A DNA stretch of 64,000 nt from Dyadobacter sp. SG02 (GCF_900109045.1 NZ_FNYL01000018.1:62001-126000), one strand, 5' to 3'. Positions 7,708 to 16,942 are shown, numbered from the stretch's first letter. Numbers and translations are program-made. Notes: generated from the letters alone by a model not told the origin.

Positions 7708-7908
7708 ATGGAGCTATCCAAATTACCCGAGTTGTTTTTTGTGGCCGGCGCAGTAACCGGTTTGGTGCTGCTGATGAGTTTTTTTCGGGCCTGGTCCAGC
7801 AGAAAGCCGTTCACCAAGACAAGGACTACCCTGTTTACCATACTTTTCGGGTTTACGGCATTGTTTTTGGTGATGGCAGGTTATCTTCAAAGCACACAGG
7901 GGCATTGA
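7708..7908 (+). CDS. Small membrane protein, 66 aa
   Basis: Starts at ATG 7708. Two membrane helices: LFFVAGAVTGLVLLMSFF and TLFTILFGFTALFLVMAGY, joined by a basic loop (RAWSSRKPFTKTRT) that should face the cytoplasm. Unknown family, last of the small membrane genes before 8 kb. Confidence 0.45.
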   Translation: MELSKLPELFFVAGAVTGLVLLMSFFRAWSSRKPFTKTRTTLFTILFGFTALFLVMAGYLQSTQGH

Positions 7909-8035
7909 GGTTTAGAACCGGTGCCGGACTGTGAGCACGAAACCATAGACATTGCCAGTGTTCTGAATCTTTGAAGTGGACAATGACTGGGTTAATTTCC
8001 GTAGACAACTTTAATTTTCACATAACCTATATTTG

Positions 8036-8503
8036 ATGAAAACACCTCAAATCAAATTTTTTACACTGGAAGAGAACGCGCCGAAGGCACCGAAGGCCGT
8101 TGAGAAGTCGAAGCCGTCTGGCCATATCTCGGAGGCGGGAACGCTTATTTTCCCTAAGGCTACATTGGAAGAAATTGGCGTGGAGCGGGAGTCGGCATTT
8201 TTTAAAATCGGAACCGCGGAAGGGAAGCGTAAAATCAAATCATTGTATTTGGTCCCCACTGATGAGCAAGAGGGCGCTTTTGCATTTAGTAGGGTAGGGA
8301 GGGGATCAGGCATAGCACTGCCGGTTATTTTGAAACGTGGAGGTATAGACTACGAAGCCGTGAAGCATGTTTTTACCGTTACTATTTTCAACTACTCCGA
8401 GGGGGTAATTGGGTATGAATTGGCGATCCAGCCCGAAACGCCCAAAGAGCCCTACACAGGCAAGCCCAGAGGTAGAAAACGGAAGGAAGAGACGGCCTTA
8501 TAA
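8036..8503 (+). CDS. Hypothetical protein with AT-hook-like tail, 155 aa
   Basis: I take the ATG at 8036 as start; a TTG directly before it is in the same frame. The N-terminus is proline/lysine rich (NAPKAPKAVEKSKPSG) and probably disordered. The middle looks like a beta-rich domain (HISEAGTLIFPKATLEEIG). The C-terminus GKPRGRKRKEE contains a PRGRK element like an AT-hook, so weak binding to AT-rich DNA is possible. No family is recognised. It is followed by a strong hairpin at 8524-8557. Confidence 0.55.
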   Translation: MKTPQIKFFTLEENAPKAPKAVEKSKPSGHISEAGTLIFPKATLEEIGVERESAFFKIGTAEGKRKIKSLYLVPTDEQEGAFAFSRVGRGSGIALPVILKRGGIDYEAVKHVFTVTIFNYSEGVIGYELAIQPETPKEPYTGKPRGRKRKEETAL

Positions 8504-8523
8504 TAAATTTTAGAAGGTATTTT

Positions 8524-8557
8524 CAACAGGCAGGCACAACTCTGTGCCTGCCTGTTG
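8524..8557 (+). terminator. Perfect 15-bp hairpin, probable transcription terminator
   Basis: CAACAGGCAGGCACA at 8524-8538 and its exact reverse complement at 8543-8557 flank the 4-base loop ACTC. It lies 20 bases after the 155-aa gene. There is no long T-run directly after it. The rest of the 8504-8807 spacer shows no gene. Confidence 0.65.
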
Positions 8558-8807
8558 TCATGTAAAAGTGTTTTTGTCATTCCGGAGCGCCGGGAACTGC
8601 TGGTTCTTGCTCACATTTATACATTGCTGTGCATTTCCATATAGGGCGTCACGGGAGATTTAGATTAAAATTTGAAAGTGATTATATCTTCCGGAATTAC
8701 GAATAGTCACTGTTTTATCAAAATTGTTGTTGGTGAGTGAGGGCAGTGCGAACTAATTAGTTGTTAAAAGAATGATTTGTTAAAGTTTTTTTCTCATTGC
8801 CCTAAGG

Positions 8808-10040
8808 CTAATCACGTCGGCTAATAACATTTCCTTCCTTCATGACAAAAACGACATGTTCAACCGTCTCGATCTTCGTCAGTGGATCTTCGTCGACCGC
8901 AATAATGTCGGCCAAATATCCAGGTTCCAGAAGTCCGATCTTTCCTGGTCCGGCCACTAACTCCCCAGAATTCATCGTCGCTGAACGGAGAACCTGCACA
9001 TTACTCATTCCTGATTGAGTATAGGCGTGATAGGTACTGACCGTCACTTCACCCCGGTTACGCTGTGCATCGTAGTAGTACATATCTGACCCAAACGCAA
9101 TCTTGACGCCTGCCTCCTGTGCACGTTTGATGCGTTGTTGGTATCTTGGTACACCGGTCCGGTCAGTTGGTACCAGATAAATTCCTTTTTCAGCCATTAA
9201 TTTCAATACGGGCGCAGACAGGGTGTAACCATGCTCAATCGAATTTACTCCGGCATTAATAGCATTCAAAGCTGGTTGGTCTCCGTTGGTTGCATGTGCG
9301 GCAACTTTTAGGTTGGCTGCCCTGGCCTCTTGAACTATTGCGGTCAATTCCTCTTGATTTAGAGACAATTGATTGTTATTAACGATGACTTTGATGCAAT
9401 CGGCCCCGTTGAAGATCGCTTCTCTTACCGCTTTACGGGCTTCGTCCACACCTGAGATTTCGATATATTCTTTCGCGACAAGAGTCTTTCGGGCGTTCGC
9501 TGTCATCTTGCTGAACTGTCCCCCAATCGGCGACAATGCGCGGGTTGCGGCGTAGATACGCGGGCCTGGAAGCCAATTCTTGCTGATGGCATCACGCAGG
9601 GCGACGTCGGTATTTTCACCTGAATTCCCCAGGTCCCTTACAGTCGTGTAGCCCGCCAATAGCATATCCCGAGCATTGCGGGCGCCGATCAAAGCCCGCG
9701 TGGCATTATCGGTGATGGCCGTTTCTGTTACAATATTCGCCCCGGGTATTTTTTCTAATTCATACTGGTATTCATGGCACAAGTGGCTGTGTGCGTCCAC
9801 CAAACCAGGCAACAGGTATTTCGCTCCCAAGTCGATGATGACTGCATCAGCTGGGATGCTGGGACCACTATCAACCTTTTCTATTTTGCCTTGTCGACAG
9901 TAGATCACAGCCGGAGTAATTAGTTGCCCGTTGCGAACGTCAACAAGTGCTTTCGCCTTAACAACAGTCAGCTTGTCTTGGGCGCTGACATCGAGAAAGA
10001 CTGTCAGCCAAATCAAAATTGAGCAGATACAAATTTTCAT
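8808..10040 (-). CDS. Secreted metal-dependent amidohydrolase
   Basis: Starts at ATG 10040, giving a signal peptide (MKICICSILIWLTVFLDVSAQ) and about 410 residues. It has the amidohydrolase superfamily order: an N-terminal beta segment, YLLPGLVDAHSHL (HxH metal motif; the expected D-x-H-x-H pattern is visible), GYTTVRDLGN, GADCIKVIV, a later AAHATNG His, SIEHGY His, and FGSDMYY with the catalytic Asp. The C-terminal beta part ends GLLEPGYLADIIAVDEDP. This is the imidazolonepropionase-like / Xaa-Pro-dipeptidase-like group, which hydrolyses dipeptides or cyclic amides in the periplasm. The substrate cannot be told. Flanked by gene-poor spacers. Confidence 0.85.
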   Translation of the reverse strand: MKICICSILIWLTVFLDVSAQDKLTVVKAKALVDVRNGQLITPAVIYCRQGKIEKVDSGPSIPADAVIIDLGAKYLLPGLVDAHSHLCHEYQYELEKIPGANIVTETAITDNATRALIGARNARDMLLAGYTTVRDLGNSGENTDVALRDAISKNWLPGPRIYAATRALSPIGGQFSKMTANARKTLVAKEYIEISGVDEARKAVREAIFNGADCIKVIVNNNQLSLNQEELTAIVQEARAANLKVAAHATNGDQPALNAINAGVNSIEHGYTLSAPVLKLMAEKGIYLVPTDRTGVPRYQQRIKRAQEAGVKIAFGSDMYYYDAQRNRGEVTVSTYHAYTQSGMSNVQVLRSATMNSGELVAGPGKIGLLEPGYLADIIAVDEDPLTKIETVEHVVFVMKEGNVISRRD

Positions 10041-10055
10041 GGAAAAGGTTAGCAA

Positions 10056-10477
10056 GGATCCTCCGAATGGAAGTCAACTATTATACCAAGGTTAGAAACC
10101 GATTCTGGGTGGTCATAAAGGCTTTTTTTTAAATTTTGTCGTACGGTTTCGGACAGCCGTGTCCGCTTTTGAAGTTCTGCATGAACTAATTTGTCGTGAG
10201 ATCATTAATCCAGGCCGAGATGACTTACCCAAATTCTTACTACGGTGGTATACATTCGTATAAGGTGACATAGTCAATCTCGCGTTTCCCTTGTTGTTGA
10301 ATAAGAGCCGATCCCGTTTGCAGATGTTCGATTTTACGGTCGTTTTTATGTACTCTGCTTGCATAATGTAATACGGCCACTTTGACACTTAAAAGCGCCT
10401 TAAAGGAGTTCATTTTAGTGGTACATGAAATCAAATTACAGTATATTGCAACGATAGGGGTTAAAATGTAATTTAGG
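10056..10477. other. Spacer before the recombinase; one weak small ORF
   Basis: About 420 bases. On the minus strand, ATG 10413 to 10240 encodes 57 residues ending REIDYVTLYECIPP, with a plausible but unproven protein-like composition. The inverted repeat at 10433-10474 lies at the right end. Otherwise nothing was seen. Confidence 0.35.
10433..10474. repeat. 8-bp inverted repeat upstream of the serine recombinase
   Basis: AAATTACA at 10433-10440 and TGTAATTT at 10467-10474 are exact reverse complements with 26 bases between, ending four bases before the recombinase start. It could be a recombinase binding (res-like) site or an operator. Confidence 0.35.
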
Positions 10478-11083
10478 ATGATTTTTGGATATGTACGGGT
10501 TTCGAAGAATGAACAGAATCAGGACCTGCAATTCGATGCTCTCCGAAAGGCCGGGTGCGAGAAGATTTTTCATGAGAAGGTGTCGGGTGCTTCTAAGGAA
10601 AGACCGGAATATGCGAGGATGGTTTCCGAGCTGCGGAAGGGAGATGTTATCGTCGTCTGGAGAATTGATCGTCTCGGGCGGGCCACTTATGAGTTGATTA
10701 AACTAATGGTCGAGTGGAAGGAGATGGGCGTTGACTTCCGTAGTATTTCAGAGGGCATTGACACTTCTACCAAAATGGGGCGACTTTGGTACATGCTCAG
10801 TTCTGTATTTGCAGAAAACGAGCGCGAAATCTTGATGGAGCGAACTTTAGCAGGAATGGAAGCCGCGCGTGCTAGGGGTAGGGTAGGAGGCAGACCCAAG
10901 GGCCTAACTAAGAAGTCTAAGAACCTTGCTAGCTTAGCAGCGACCTTGTATCAAAGCAAAAAATACACCACAAAACAGATTTGTGAACAGTTAAGCATCG
11001 GCAGTAAAGCAACTCTTTATAATTATTTGCGGCATGAAGGGATTGAAATTGAAGGTTGGCGGAGAAGTGCGACATCTTCCTGA
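10478..11083 (+). CDS. Serine recombinase (resolvase/invertase family)
   Basis: 201 residues. The N-terminal resolvase domain has GYVRVSKNEQNQDLQ with the catalytic Ser at residue 9, the VWRIDRLGR block with catalytic arginines and SVFAENEREILMERT before the long E helix, then GRVGGRPKG and a C-terminal HTH (TTKQICEQLSIGSKATLYNYL). This is the full-length small-resolvase layout (Tn3 resolvase/Pin type). Such enzymes cut and rejoin DNA at short inverted sites and mark mobile or invertible DNA. It begins the accessory segment that contains the methyltransferase-HEPN genes. An inverted repeat lies just upstream. Confidence 0.9.
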   Translation: MIFGYVRVSKNEQNQDLQFDALRKAGCEKIFHEKVSGASKERPEYARMVSELRKGDVIVVWRIDRLGRATYELIKLMVEWKEMGVDFRSISEGIDTSTKMGRLWYMLSSVFAENEREILMERTLAGMEAARARGRVGGRPKGLTKKSKNLASLAATLYQSKKYTTKQICEQLSIGSKATLYNYLRHEGIEIEGWRRSATSS

Positions 11084-11159
11084 AGCTGAAAGCTTATATT
11101 TCTCTAATGCTGATGTAAATTAATCTATCAACCGTGTAATTATTTATTCAGGCAAGACT

Positions 11160-11402
11160 ATGACACATTACACATGTCCCCGATTTTCTATTGGGTTAGA
11201 CTTTTATGAAATCATGGCTTTATCACAAGCTGACCTATCTCAGGTGCTCGCGCGGTCATCAAGGGAGGAGATCATTGATTGGCTGCAATGGAACGATCCT
11301 AACGGGGTTTACAGTGACGAGCAATCAAGAAAGGAATTTGGCGAGGTTCTATCTAAGGCCGCTGGGGCCGAGATAATATTGCGGGTAATTAAAGACGTTT
11401 GA
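11160..11402 (+). CDS. Hypothetical protein, 62-80 aa
   Basis: ATG at 11160 or, more likely, at 11214 (MALSQADLSQVLARSSREE). The shorter form is a soluble helical protein with SREEIIDWLQWNDPNGVY and a final AGAEIILRVI. No family known. It follows the recombinase on the same strand after 77 bases. Confidence 0.4.
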   Translation: MTHYTCPRFSIGLDFYEIMALSQADLSQVLARSSREEIIDWLQWNDPNGVYSDEQSRKEFGEVLSKAAGAEIILRVIKDV

Positions 11403-11575
11403 TTACTCGCACTGAAACAAACCGCATAATAATTATCCTTGCCCTGGGAGTTGCCATTGATATTTGGCAGTTTTTTATAAAGTTTCGATAGTTTTGAGTC
11501 TTTCGAGATAGTTTCGACACGCTCTATGTTCCAACAAATATTTAGTCATGTGCTTCACTGGGTGATCCAGCCAAC

Positions 11576-12259
11576 TTACGCTACTGCGGGAACCAAGTAC
11601 TCTTTATTTGAAATGTACTCGTCAACGTTGATTAAGAATGAACTCATGTATCGTTTCAGATCTCGCAGCATGAGATTTAATTGCGCACTGCTGTATTCCC
11701 GACCGACTTCATCAAACGATTTATTTCCATGGGCGAGATCGTTTCGGTTGGTTTTAATTGGGAGAAGTTGAGAACCATCGCCTCGGGGATTTTTGATACC
11801 GTAGTCTCTTGTTACTTCGCGTATTTTCTTCGCGTCGAGATTCCCAGAGAACAGTTCATTTTTGTCGAATGTTTTGACTACAATGTCAACAGAGATGCGA
11901 GAAAGAGCTGGTACTGCTTTATCAATGCTTGCTCGCTTCAAGTTTGTTAAGACTATTTTCCTGACTTCGCGTCTGCAAAGATCAAATTCAACTGTATTGG
12001 AACCAAGGTCGTCGAATATTGCCTGAATTGCATTTTTAGTAGTAGATTCAACAACATTGTACATCAAAAGAAAGCAGCTTGCTTTCAACGTTTTAATCCA
12101 AACATCTTTATCGATCGCAGGTAGATGCCCCGCCGCTGGCGCTGGAGATAATTCAATCGCTCCATCGTCTAACCGAGTGACATGTGCAAAATAATTTTCC
12201 ACTTCTCTTATGCGGGTGTCGAAGTCGTTCAAGACATCAAGCATTGCGGCAGTTGGCAT
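11576..12259 (-). CDS. MAE_28990/MAE_18760-like HEPN-domain protein
   Basis: 227 residues starting at ATG 12259. The hallmark is RNDLAHGNKSFDEVGREY near residues 170-190: the R-x4-H motif typical of HEPN domains (RNDLAH), followed by the GR-x-Y ending seen in the MAE_28990 group. The N-terminal half has the expected helical ASCFLLMYNVVESTTKNAI core. HEPN proteins of this group are predicted RNases found beside DUF262 proteins and DNA methyltransferases in restriction-like loci. Here it is the last gene of such a three-gene operon, 33 bases after the DUF262 gene. The effector role in defence is inference. Confidence 0.8.
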   Translation of the reverse strand: MPTAAMLDVLNDFDTRIREVENYFAHVTRLDDGAIELSPAPAAGHLPAIDKDVWIKTLKASCFLLMYNVVESTTKNAIQAIFDDLGSNTVEFDLCRREVRKIVLTNLKRASIDKAVPALSRISVDIVVKTFDKNELFSGNLDAKKIREVTRDYGIKNPRGDGSQLLPIKTNRNDLAHGNKSFDEVGREYSSAQLNLMLRDLKRYMSSFLINVDEYISNKEYLVPAVA

Positions 12260-12292
12260 CCTAGGAATCGTTTTTATGTTAAGTCTTACTGC

Positions 12293-13357
12293 CTAACTGG
12301 CAATTAATTTATCTCTTACAAACTCAATGCGACGAATTACTTTAGGACGTGAGTTACTCGCGTCAGATGTCACTAATTCTTTGAATTCTCTACTTGCAAG
12401 CCAATTTACAGATGCTGGATTAAGATTGGGATTCTCTCGAAGTGCAAGAGCTACTCCCACTGCTATTGCCTCAAATCGGATTCTAGGAGTTCTTGAATGC
12501 TTTGAACTTTTTACAAATCCATGAGGGAAGTAATTGCTGACAAATGTCAGCATTCGATTGAACTCATCTAACATATTCTGTTTGAGAGTGTCATCAAATG
12601 TTTTTTCAGTGTTTTTGATCCATTCGTTAAGAAAGTCTCGAACGGATCTTTCAAAAGTCTGATATCCATCTAAATAAGCGAAAAAACGAAGCACGAACTC
12701 TTCTCGTTCTCTTCTCTTTTCTGATGTTTCTGACAAAGGTGCAAGGCTCTTGAATAATGGAATTGAGGCACATTCTTCAAGGAGGTCGATTAACGGGCCG
12801 TCATTAACTCCGCGCCTTACCTCCATGTCTTTAAGTATATCGCTTCCTGTATTGATTCTTTCAAATATATCTCGTCGTACTTCTTCATCGGCCTTGTTTG
12901 TAAGCTCAATCATTCGCATTGTCCGTCGACCAAAGCGCCGCTGACGTGATAATAATAATTCGGAAAATGTGAAATCGTTCAGAGCTTGTAGCTTTTCTAA
13001 ACCTACCAGTCTTAATTCGTCTTGTAAAAATGCAGCCAATGTTCGAATCCTTTGTGACCCATCAACTATTTCCAATCGACCATCACTTTTTTCGGTATCG
13101 GCGACAAAAATGTATGGAACTGGCAGACCAATCATAACAGACTCAATGAATTTGGATTGACGTTTCAAATCCCATGAGAAATCACGCTGATAGTCAGGTA
13201 TATACAGTTCGTTTTCGTCAGTTTCAATCCCTGTCAAGTACTTTTGCACGACAATCTCAACTGGATATTCCTTTGTATTGTAGTCGACTACTCGCTCTTT
13301 CTCAATAATTTCTCGTTCGGCGAGTTCTTTTAATGCTATATCCTTGTCATTTGCCAT
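12293..13357 (-). CDS. DUF262-domain protein
   Basis: 354 residues. The ParB/Srx-like DUF262 domain is clear: PDYQRDFSWDLKRQSKFIES, then the IVDGSQRIRTL block (family form DGQQR; here the first Q is Ser) and RDIFERINTGS. The remaining 170 residues are an all-helical C-terminal part without the DUF1524 His-Me motif seen in GmrSD. DUF262 proteins bind and hydrolyse NTPs and act in several defence systems, including BREX-, GmrSD- and methyltransferase-linked loci. Its start overlaps the last 11 bases of the methyltransferase gene, so the two are translationally coupled. Confidence 0.85.
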   Translation of the reverse strand: MANDKDIALKELAEREIIEKERVVDYNTKEYPVEIVVQKYLTGIETDENELYIPDYQRDFSWDLKRQSKFIESVMIGLPVPYIFVADTEKSDGRLEIVDGSQRIRTLAAFLQDELRLVGLEKLQALNDFTFSELLLSRQRRFGRRTMRMIELTNKADEEVRRDIFERINTGSDILKDMEVRRGVNDGPLIDLLEECASIPLFKSLAPLSETSEKRREREEFVLRFFAYLDGYQTFERSVRDFLNEWIKNTEKTFDDTLKQNMLDEFNRMLTFVSNYFPHGFVKSSKHSRTPRIRFEAIAVGVALALRENPNLNPASVNWLASREFKELVTSDASNSRPKVIRRIEFVRDKLIAS

Positions 13358-14432
13358 TGTTTTCTACCTTTCTAGAAGATTTCAGTGTCTTTAAATGCAT
13401 TATTATACTTTGACCGATTACTTCACCTAACTTTGGCGGGACAGCGTTTCCTATTATTCGGCCAATTGTCGAAAACCTGGCCTTTTCTGCGTCACGAGCA
13501 AGTTTGTATGATGGTGGAAACGATTGGAGAATGGCCCCTTCCCGTAGAGAAATTGCTCGATCTTGGTCGGGATGACCGAACCTGCCATTTCCAAAACCAA
13601 AATACTGCGTTGTAATGGTTGGTGATGGTTTGTCCCATTCCATACGCCCATACACGCTAACGTATGTTTGTCCACTTTTTTGGCGGTGGCAATCAGAAAC
13701 CAAATCATCATCCCAGTCACGCCAAGTCCCTCCCGCTTTTGATGCCCTTATTCGTTTAAGATTTATATCTGATAGTTTCGAGCTTATATGAAATGGATCA
13801 ATGTTCGATTTTTCACCAGCTGCAATGGGTGACAGAGAGCCTATCGCAGATCGGACAGTTGGGTATTCTTCTGGTTTAAACTGAGGCGGCATGAACTGAA
13901 TGTCGCCAAAGCGGGACGCAAGCAACACAAGTCTTTCTCTTTGCTGGGGGATTCCGTAAGCAGGGCAATAGACTTTTCTGAAACTAACATGATAGCCGAC
14001 TCCGGTCAACTTCGCGACAAATTCGTGGAATACGGGATGTGATGCAAGTTCTGGAACATTTTCCATACTTACGATGTCTGGCCAAGTTTGCTCAATGATT
14101 TTCCCGAATGATCGTACGAGAGTCCATTTTTCATCACTTTTTTCACGGGCTGACCTTGCATACTTCGAAAAGTATTGGCACGGGGCGCAGCCGACGAGAA
14201 TTTTGTAGCTGTTTGGCTCAAATAGTTTTTCTATATCTTCGATCGCTAAGTCGTTGATATCTTGTTCGAAAAACTGGGTGCCGGGATTATTTTCCTCATA
14301 CACATATTTGCAATGAGGATCAATGTCAAAACCGGCAACAACTTTTAAGCCTGAAGACCTTAGACCGAAGGTTAGCCCTCCGGCACCGCAAAATAGGTCT
14401 ATCGTGCTCGTATTCAAATTTTTATATTCCAC
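13347..14432 (-). CDS. DNA (cytosine-5) methyltransferase
   Basis: 361 residues starting at ATG 14432. All C5-methyltransferase core motifs are in order: TIDLFCGAGGLTFG (motif I, AdoMet), FDIDPHC (II), APCQYFS (IV, catalytic Cys; the family form is PCQPFS), MENVPEL (VI), PQQRERLVLLA (VIII), SPTITTQYFGFGNGRFGHP plus LREGAILQSFP (IX) and IIGNAVPP (X). Between VIII and IX is a short target-recognition region, so specificity is probably a short site. It heads a minus-strand operon with DUF262 and HEPN genes, and no classical restriction endonuclease is nearby. It is therefore likely the modification part of a restriction-like system. Confidence 0.9.
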   Translation of the reverse strand: MEYKNLNTSTIDLFCGAGGLTFGLRSSGLKVVAGFDIDPHCKYVYEENNPGTQFFEQDINDLAIEDIEKLFEPNSYKILVGCAPCQYFSKYARSAREKSDEKWTLVRSFGKIIEQTWPDIVSMENVPELASHPVFHEFVAKLTGVGYHVSFRKVYCPAYGIPQQRERLVLLASRFGDIQFMPPQFKPEEYPTVRSAIGSLSPIAAGEKSNIDPFHISSKLSDINLKRIRASKAGGTWRDWDDDLVSDCHRQKSGQTYVSVYGRMEWDKPSPTITTQYFGFGNGRFGHPDQDRAISLREGAILQSFPPSYKLARDAEKARFSTIGRIIGNAVPPKLGEVIGQSIIMHLKTLKSSRKVENNGK

Positions 14433-14819
14433 TTAGTTGTAATCGTGTTACTAGACAATGTGTAAATTTAGTAAAACTTGAAGCGACAATATAGGGTGAG
14501 CGAATGATTGAAGATCAGATTTACTTTAATCACTCGGTTGACAACGCAGCTGAGACATCAGAGTTGGCAGTATGATAAGAAACTTTTGTGTCCTAGTCCC
14601 TATTATACGAATTTGTATTTGGTAGTGTAAGAGTTTAGTCGATAAGGTGATATGGACTTAGCTTATTTGGCACAAAGAGGAATAGACGTCATGTGGTTTC
14701 TCGACGACGCGAAAAATATGAGTGAGGACATGGGGGCGTCGTCGATAATTAGGAGCCGCCGATATCCTTGTGACATCATGCCGTATGATAAGTAAACATT
14801 AGGTTAATGTACCCATTAG
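14433..14819. other. Spacer without a gene
   Basis: 387 bases between the methyltransferase start and the 322-aa gene. No open frame of credible composition and no hairpin stood out. It must contain the promoter for the methyltransferase operon. Confidence 0.4.
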
Positions 14820-15788
14820 TTAATCAGATTCACTTTCTGTGAGGACTTGCTGAATTAACTTTTCGCGCTGAACTATTGCCCAAATCAGGATACCATTTTT
14901 GATCATTATGACACGAATTTGATCGTCACTATACTTTGTGCGTATTGAGGGGCTATGCAAACCACTCAGCACTGCATAATACTGGCAGAAGGAACTTACA
15001 TGTAGCCCGCCAATTTCTTCCACGATATCAAATTCAGTCTTCGTAAAAAATGCCTTCAATTTAAGCTTGATACCTGGCTCCTTGCTTATATCGAATTTGT
15101 AATCAGCATGTTGCTGAACGTCAAGCGCGGATATGTTCATAACTTTATTTGCTAGATATTCTATGATTGTGCGGATCGATATGAAGCAGTGCCTTACACG
15201 ATCAGGGTTGTTGGATGCTAGTGAGATGACTGCCCCTTCCCATAGGGGATACAGGTTGGAATCAAGGTGTATTCTCAAGGCATTTGAGACAATTCCAAGG
15301 TAGTTGGCAGAAAATTCTTCCTGGGGGCTAAAAAGCAGATTTCCATCAATTGGTAACTGCATGTTGGCTGTTTCCAGCTCACACAACAATGACAAGTGAA
15401 AATGGTAATTCTCTCGGTACCTTCGATCCACTTCAACCCAGTCAATATTTTTGAACGGTGCGACAGCAGCAGCAATTGACTCCTCCATTCTGCGCTGTAT
15501 ATCCTTGATCTGAGTGCCAAATGGCGTTGAGTCACCCATTGTTGACGATATGGCTGCTTGCACTCGTTGATAAGAATCCGCCACCTGCTTAGTAAACGAA
15601 TTAGCATCATGCATAGAAATTTTAAATGCCGCAACCGCCTCATACATAGCCTTTTGGCCTGCGGTAATGCTATCGACGTCAAGCCGGTATTGACCAACTT
15701 TTGAACTTAGTTTTCTCGCTACCTGTGAATTAAAATTTAGCTGTCTAAATTTTTCCTGTAAAGCGAGCATTTGTTCGTATGGATTCAT
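14820..15788 (-). CDS. Hypothetical helical protein, 322 aa
   Basis: Starts at ATG 15788. The N-terminal 120 residues look coiled or helical (MLALQEKFRQLNFN, QIKDIQRRMEESIAAAV). The region WEGAVISLASNNPDRVRHCF followed by SIRTIIEYLANKVM resembles the R-H-x-x-x-S-x-R block in uncharacterised helical proteins often found near defence genes, some of them HEPN-like. I cannot name a family with confidence. It is on the same strand as the methyltransferase operon but 387 bases upstream of it, so it is probably separate. It may belong to the same island. Confidence 0.5.
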   Translation of the reverse strand: MNPYEQMLALQEKFRQLNFNSQVARKLSSKVGQYRLDVDSITAGQKAMYEAVAAFKISMHDANSFTKQVADSYQRVQAAISSTMGDSTPFGTQIKDIQRRMEESIAAAVAPFKNIDWVEVDRRYRENYHFHLSLLCELETANMQLPIDGNLLFSPQEEFSANYLGIVSNALRIHLDSNLYPLWEGAVISLASNNPDRVRHCFISIRTIIEYLANKVMNISALDVQQHADYKFDISKEPGIKLKLKAFFTKTEFDIVEEIGGLHVSSFCQYYAVLSGLHSPSIRTKYSDDQIRVIMIKNGILIWAIVQREKLIQQVLTESESD

Positions 15789-15978
15789 TGCAACATTACT
15801 TTTGATGGACGTTAAAGACGAAGTACAATAATGTGCTACTAGGAAAGGTCATGGGCCAGCCACCTTACTTCTTTGTTTGCGAGGGAAACCTGTATCCATA
15901 CCCATCATTGCAAGCAGCCAACTTTGAAAAGTCACCAACGGTCCGTAGTATAGTGTTTCAACATAAAAAACCTCCTTT

Positions 15979-16691
15979 ATGGATTATTTATTTGATTTTC
16001 TAGGTGAGAACTGGTGGCAGGGTATCGGGGCAATATTGGCTGTCGCTGCTTTAATCGTAGCGATCCGGCAAAACAAAAAGAAAAGGCTTTCCTATCAGGT
16101 CCTGTACTCTGAACCGTTGGTTGATATCTCCAATCAGGTGAAAAATGATTTAAAAATCACATACAAGGATCATGTGGTTGATCAACTCAATATTTTAACG
16201 ATCAAAATAATCAACAATGGAGGGGTTTCAATTCGTCAAACTGACTTCGAAAATATGATAGAATTGAAAATCGAAAATGCTAAAACAATAATAAGTTATG
16301 GATTTTCAGATACTTATCCTTCAAATTTAAATACTCTGATAAATCACAACAATGGCCGCCTATCATAGCGCCTTTGCTATTAAACGCGGGGGAATACTTT
16401 ACGATTCAGACAATATTCGACGGGCTTGATAGAAAATTCACCTTAACTGCCAGGATTGAAGGAATAAGTGAGATCAAGGCATTGGTTAACAGGCCATTTC
16501 CCAAGTATACGGTCGGGATTATGGCGATCATGATGTTTCTTGTTATACTCACGCAAGCAATACTGGAAGCATTAAATGCCGCTATCAAACTGAATTGGTA
16601 TCTTGATTATGTTTTTACATTTTTGATCACAATTGCAGGCCTGCATCTAGCTCAGGAGTTTTTCTTCAGATGGAAAAATAAACTGAGGTAA
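15979..16691 (+). pseudogene. Membrane protein gene split by a frameshift
   Basis: The first frame (ATG 15979 to TAG 16368) starts with a membrane helix (GIGAILAVAALIVAI) and a soluble region ending in a short nonsense tail. The second frame, open to 16691, resumes near 16323 with YSDKSQQWPPIIAPLLLNAGEYFTI, continues the same domain (APLLLNAGEYFTIQ is the usual continuation of such proteins) and ends with two more membrane helices. A missing base between about 16320 and 16345 explains the break. Whole, it would be a protein of about 235 residues with an N-terminal helix, a beta-rich middle and two C-terminal helices. Function unknown. Confidence 0.65.
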
Positions 16692-16942
16692 GAACGCTAT
16701 ACCAACATCATTGTCCAGAACCGCATCACCTTTACTCTTTAAGTGCATGCGGCTGATTCGTCACTGGTAATAGGGTAGAGCTTGAAGTTTGGCGACAACG
16801 GTCAGTTAAAAAGCATTTCATAACTGATAGGATAAAACCAAGAAAATCCGCTTTTGTTCTGATAACGGATACTATGTTAAGTGACAAACATGGAGCAAAT
16901 TGCTTATCTTGACGTATTCAATAACAGCCTAAATGCCCGCCT

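Noticed and set aside
8028..8035. TATATTTG as -7 promoter element for the 155-aa gene
   Set aside because: The eight bases touch the ATG at 8036, so transcription would start inside the gene. Probably chance, unless a start further downstream is used.
13385..13615. Plus-strand frame in the methyltransferase gene
   Set aside because: Fully inside a gene with all C5-methyltransferase motifs; a shadow.
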